The position numbers and the translations under genes were made by a program. A DNA stretch of 24,368 bases from Tatlockia sp. (lineage in GTDB: Bacteria > Cyanobacteriota > Cyanobacteriia > Cyanobacteriales > Chroococcidiopsidaceae): positions 1 through 24,368 of the forward strand of contig JACCVJ010000552.1 in assembly GCA_013698215.1 (NCBI GenBank), given 5' to 3'. The notes beneath the pieces are model-generated. The model saw only the letters and a list, made by a program, of their open reading frames with translations, had not been told where the DNA came from and did no database searches. Below, piece after piece: positions 22,910 through 24,368 of this stretch (positions are counted from its first letter, which is position 1; every line of letters starts with the position of its first letter).

Positions 22910-23235
22910 ATTTTCTCCTTGGGATTTAAATTAGGAACTTTGGCAATTACAAACTCTTTTTGTTCATCAGTAAGTCCAGAAAGAAGGATTTGCGGCTTCA
23001 ATGCCTCAGGATCAAATACGCATCCTTCGGTGAGGCTTGGGTTGTCACCGTTTTGAATGCGACGCACTTGTTCTTCAAAGCCCGCCTGACAAAGCGTGGA
23101 TAAAGGGCAAGTTTTACAAGGCGTTCTATCTCTGTTGGCAGGAAGATACATTCCCTCGCTTATGCAGTATTCTTCAAAGGCAAGTCCGTCATACAAGGTT
23201 GTAGGATTTACGTTGTATTTAAGTTCGGTTGTCAT
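22906..23235 (-). CDS. Cys-rich CxxCx5C protein, first gene of the operon
   Basis: The start is placed at ATG 23235 (109 aa); upstream in-frame TTG 23274 would add 13 odd residues. The product contains LAFEEYCISEGMYLPANRD, then TPCKTCPLSTLCQAGF with Cys40, Cys43 and Cys49, and Cys72 in EGCVFDPEA, plus Cys24. A CxxCPx4C cluster with a later Cys resembles metal or Fe-S binding sites such as SPASM-like or ferredoxin-like clusters, but the protein is too short for those enzymes. The C-terminus (SGLTDEQKEFVIAKVPNLNP) is a plain helix-loop. Its stop overlaps the repeat-peptide start as ATGA, and that gene's ribosome site lies inside its last codons. The role is unknown; it may be a metal-binding partner or a second small substrate. 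Confidence 0.65.
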   Translation of the reverse strand: MTTELKYNVNPTTLYDGLAFEEYCISEGMYLPANRDRTPCKTCPLSTLCQAGFEEQVRRIQNGDNPSLTEGCVFDPEALKPQILLSGLTDEQKEFVIAKVPNLNPKEKI

Positions 23236-23248
23236 ACGCAAATAAACT

Positions 23249-23274
23249 ATCATACTAATCTTCAAATTAGTCAA
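23249..23274 (-). promoter_or_regulatory. Possible promoter of the six-gene operon
   Basis: On the minus strand TTGACT (23274-23269) and TATGAT (23254-23249) resemble -35 and -10 boxes, but the spacing is only 14 nt. A shifted -10 (TGATAG) would give 16. Transcription from here would start almost at ATG 23235, giving a nearly leaderless mRNA. This fits the absence of a ribosome site before that ATG. Confidence 0.35.
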
Positions 23275-23439
23275 CAGTTATTCGCTTTTTCAGAGCAAAA
23301 TTAACATTTATAAATCATATTTCTGTATCCAATATATTGGAAACAAGGGTTTTGTGAAAATTGACCTGAAACCATAAAATTGAGCCAGTTGGTTGGCAAG
23401 TTTCTTCCGATATTGAAAAATCAACTTTGGGAGAAACAG

Positions 23440-23706
23440 ATGAAAAAGATTTACACCAATGAACAGATTGTCGGATTCGTTCGAGAAGCTGAAAAGACTG
23501 AAGTAACAATTGCCGAGTTTTGTCGGCAAAAGGGCTTTAACGAAGGCACATTTTACAAATGGAAAAAACGCTTCGGCGCGATGCAAGTTCAGGAAGTCAA
23601 GCGGCTGCGTGAACTCGAAGCGGAAAATGCCCGACTCAAACGTCTTTTGGCAGATCGGATGATTGAAATAGATGCGATGCAGGAGTTGCTGGCAAAAAAG
23701 TGGTGA
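23440..23706 (+). CDS. IS3-family transposase OrfA
   Basis: From ATG 23440 (GGGAGA upstream) the 88-aa product is a typical HTH_Tnp_1 OrfA. It opens MKKIYTNEQIVGFVREAEKT, with a helix-turn-helix through VTIAEFCRQKGFNEGTFYKW (about 23-42). A leucine-rich coiled coil follows (VKRLRELEAENARLKRLLAD) and the usual ending MIEIDAMQELLAKKW. OrfA binds the terminal repeats and is joined to OrfB by programmed frameshifting in an active element. The orfB GTG overlaps the stop. OrfA is intact here, but without OrfB catalysis the element is dead unless complemented. Confidence 0.85.
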   Translation: MKKIYTNEQIVGFVREAEKTEVTIAEFCRQKGFNEGTFYKWKKRFGAMQVQEVKRLRELEAENARLKRLLADRMIEIDAMQELLAKKW

Positions 23707-23870
23707 CGGTTGAACGAAAAAGAGAGGCGGTCGTTTTTCTGAAAACCAAAGAGGTTTCCGAACGACGCTCGTGCCAGCTAATTTTGTTGGCGCGTTCAAC
23801 CTGTCAATATCGGACAGGCGTGAGCCGGATGAAGAATTTGAGAAGCAGATTAAAGAATCGGCGTTTGAGA
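23703..23870 (+). pseudogene. IS3-family transposase OrfB, 5' fragment with frameshift
   Basis: From GTG 23703 the frame reads VTVERKREAVVFLKTKEVSE then RRSCQLILLARSTCQYR, the standard start of an IS3 OrfB. The likeness then moves to another frame (REPDEEFEKQIKESAFE, about 23818-23868), as after a single-base change. The DDE catalytic core is entirely absent. The element was broken before or during arrival of the sequence to the right. Confidence 0.7.
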
Positions 23871-24019
23871 TAAACCTCACCAACCCAGTGGCGTTCGGGT
23901 CAGCCAGCAAAGTTGAAACATTCATTTTCAGAATCTACAACTTTCTCAATTCTTTTGCACCAAAAGTGCGGATGAACCCAAGATAACTTGCCAAAATCAC
24001 CCGCTTGATTCAAAAGGGA

Positions 24020-24343
24020 ATGGCAACGGAAAACGTCACCGAATCGGAGAGTTGCTTTTTCGAGGATGTGTTCGGCAATTTTCATGTCTGCGCTCTGGGA
24101 GCGGCGGTGGTTGGCAAGTTCGGTTCAGCCCGCAAAGCCTATGAATTAATTGAAGCCGAACGGGAAGTTCACGTTGAACTCGAAAGCAGGGAATTAGCCC
24201 TGCTGCCGGGTTATGTGGACATCGCCGCTAATCTTCTGGAGATAGATTTCGATCTGGCGGAGGCGATTGATAAAACGCATATGCTCGGCGCGTCGGCGAC
24301 GGCTATTACCCAAAGACTCGGACAGGGAACTTTCCCGTATTAA
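24020..24343 (+). CDS. Conserved ~107-aa hypothetical protein, start perhaps damaged
   Basis: The first ATG of the open frame is 24020 (TTG at 24005 is an alternative). The product begins MATENVTESESCFFEDVFGN. It continues with FHVCALGAAVVGKFGSARKA, SRELALLPGYVDIAANLLEI and a final helix with DKTHMLGASATAITQRLGQG. The pattern CALGAA..GK.G...AY and LH..G.SA..I...L looks like a family of small bacterial proteins I have met but cannot name. The frame is open upstream to a TAA at 23984, and just before that TAA lies ATG AAC CCA AGA (23972-23983) in the same frame. A CAA-to-TAA change could thus have cut a longer N-terminus (LAKITRLIQKG...). No ribosome site is clear. Confidence 0.55.
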   Translation: MATENVTESESCFFEDVFGNFHVCALGAAVVGKFGSARKAYELIEAEREVHVELESRELALLPGYVDIAANLLEIDFDLAEAIDKTHMLGASATAITQRLGQGTFPY

Positions 24344-24368
24344 AAGCCCAAGCGATAGATTTCTCTAT

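Larger units (their letters stand above)
23362..23870 (+). mobile_element. Broken IS3-family insertion sequence
   Basis: The left end is probably near TGACCTGAAACCATAAAATT (23362 on), the usual TG start of an IS3-family terminal repeat about 80 bp before orfA. orfA is intact and orfB is frameshifted and cut short. The matching right terminal repeat was not found, so the right boundary is a best guess where transposase likeness ends. Confidence 0.6.

Noticed and set aside
19192..23235. Calling the operon a lasso-peptide cluster
   Set aside because: The kinase and NTase fit lasso tailoring, but no asparagine-synthetase-like cyclase, B1/B2 protein or transporter is present, and the repetitive peptide has no lasso-type core.
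23308..23925. 205-aa minus-strand ORF opposite the IS3 genes
   Set aside because: It is antisense to intact OrfA and the OrfB fragment, and its Phe/Leu-rich composition is that of a shadow frame.

Overview
This is a mosaic, moderately AT-rich bacterial accessory region. The long RHS/YD-repeat protein, an SpvB-type N-terminus, a DUF2958 protein, a ParDE-type toxin-antitoxin pair, broken IS3 and tyrosine-recombinase genes and the general coding style suggest an acidobacterium (Blastocatellia/Pyrinomonadales-like). That placement is inferred from protein style, not from a marker gene. No rRNA, tRNA or CRISPR array was seen.

Layout. (1) 124-2138, minus strand: a 44-aa protein; a three-gene overlapping cassette (94-aa protein, DUF2958 protein, 26-aa membrane peptide) between two 19-bp inverted repeats and beside a nested ~139-bp palindrome; then a ParD/ParE operon with a third 58-aa gene. 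(2) 2918-4949, plus strand: a trypsin-like serine peptidase with a GVGIG-type N-terminal module, then a separate 95-aa protein that is essentially that module alone. (3) 4978-6700: small hypothetical genes, a secreted 206-aa protein, a decayed tyrosine-recombinase C-terminus, and a small gene fused head-on to an RHS fragment. (4) 6614-14978, minus strand: an RHS polymorphic-toxin locus. It has a 1968-aa RHS protein ending in a metzincin-like HExxHxxGxxH tip, a lipoprotein-type immunity candidate, a displaced and frameshifted JAMM-like second tip, a second immunity candidate, and a duplicated RHS-core fragment. (5) 16152-17310, plus strand: a Dph6/ATP-pyrophosphatase-family ligase followed 25 bp later by a four-repeat protein, a plausible enzyme/substrate pair. 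(6) 17500-19055: a truncated metallo-beta-lactamase-fold protein and a truncated SpvB-type protein. (7) 19192-23235, minus strand: a tight six-gene operon, the best candidate for an undescribed system. It encodes a Cys-rich CxxCx5C protein, an 81-aa peptide made of four tandem 18-residue repeats, a 71-aa helical protein, a nucleotidyltransferase-fold protein, a 391-410-aa protein I do not recognise, and an HPr-kinase-like ATPase/kinase. (8) 23362-24343, plus strand: a broken IS3-family element and a conserved ~107-aa protein that may have lost its start.

How the parts may work together. The RHS locus looks like an inter-bacterial toxin/immunity array with one active and one retired tip. The operon in (7) pairs an HprK-like kinase and a nucleotidyltransferase with a small repetitive peptide. 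That is the logic of a peptide-modification (RiPP-like) pathway, but the maturation enzymes of known lasso, lanthipeptide or sactipeptide pathways are absent. The pair in (5) follows the same logic (modifying ligase plus four-repeat protein) with unrelated sequences.
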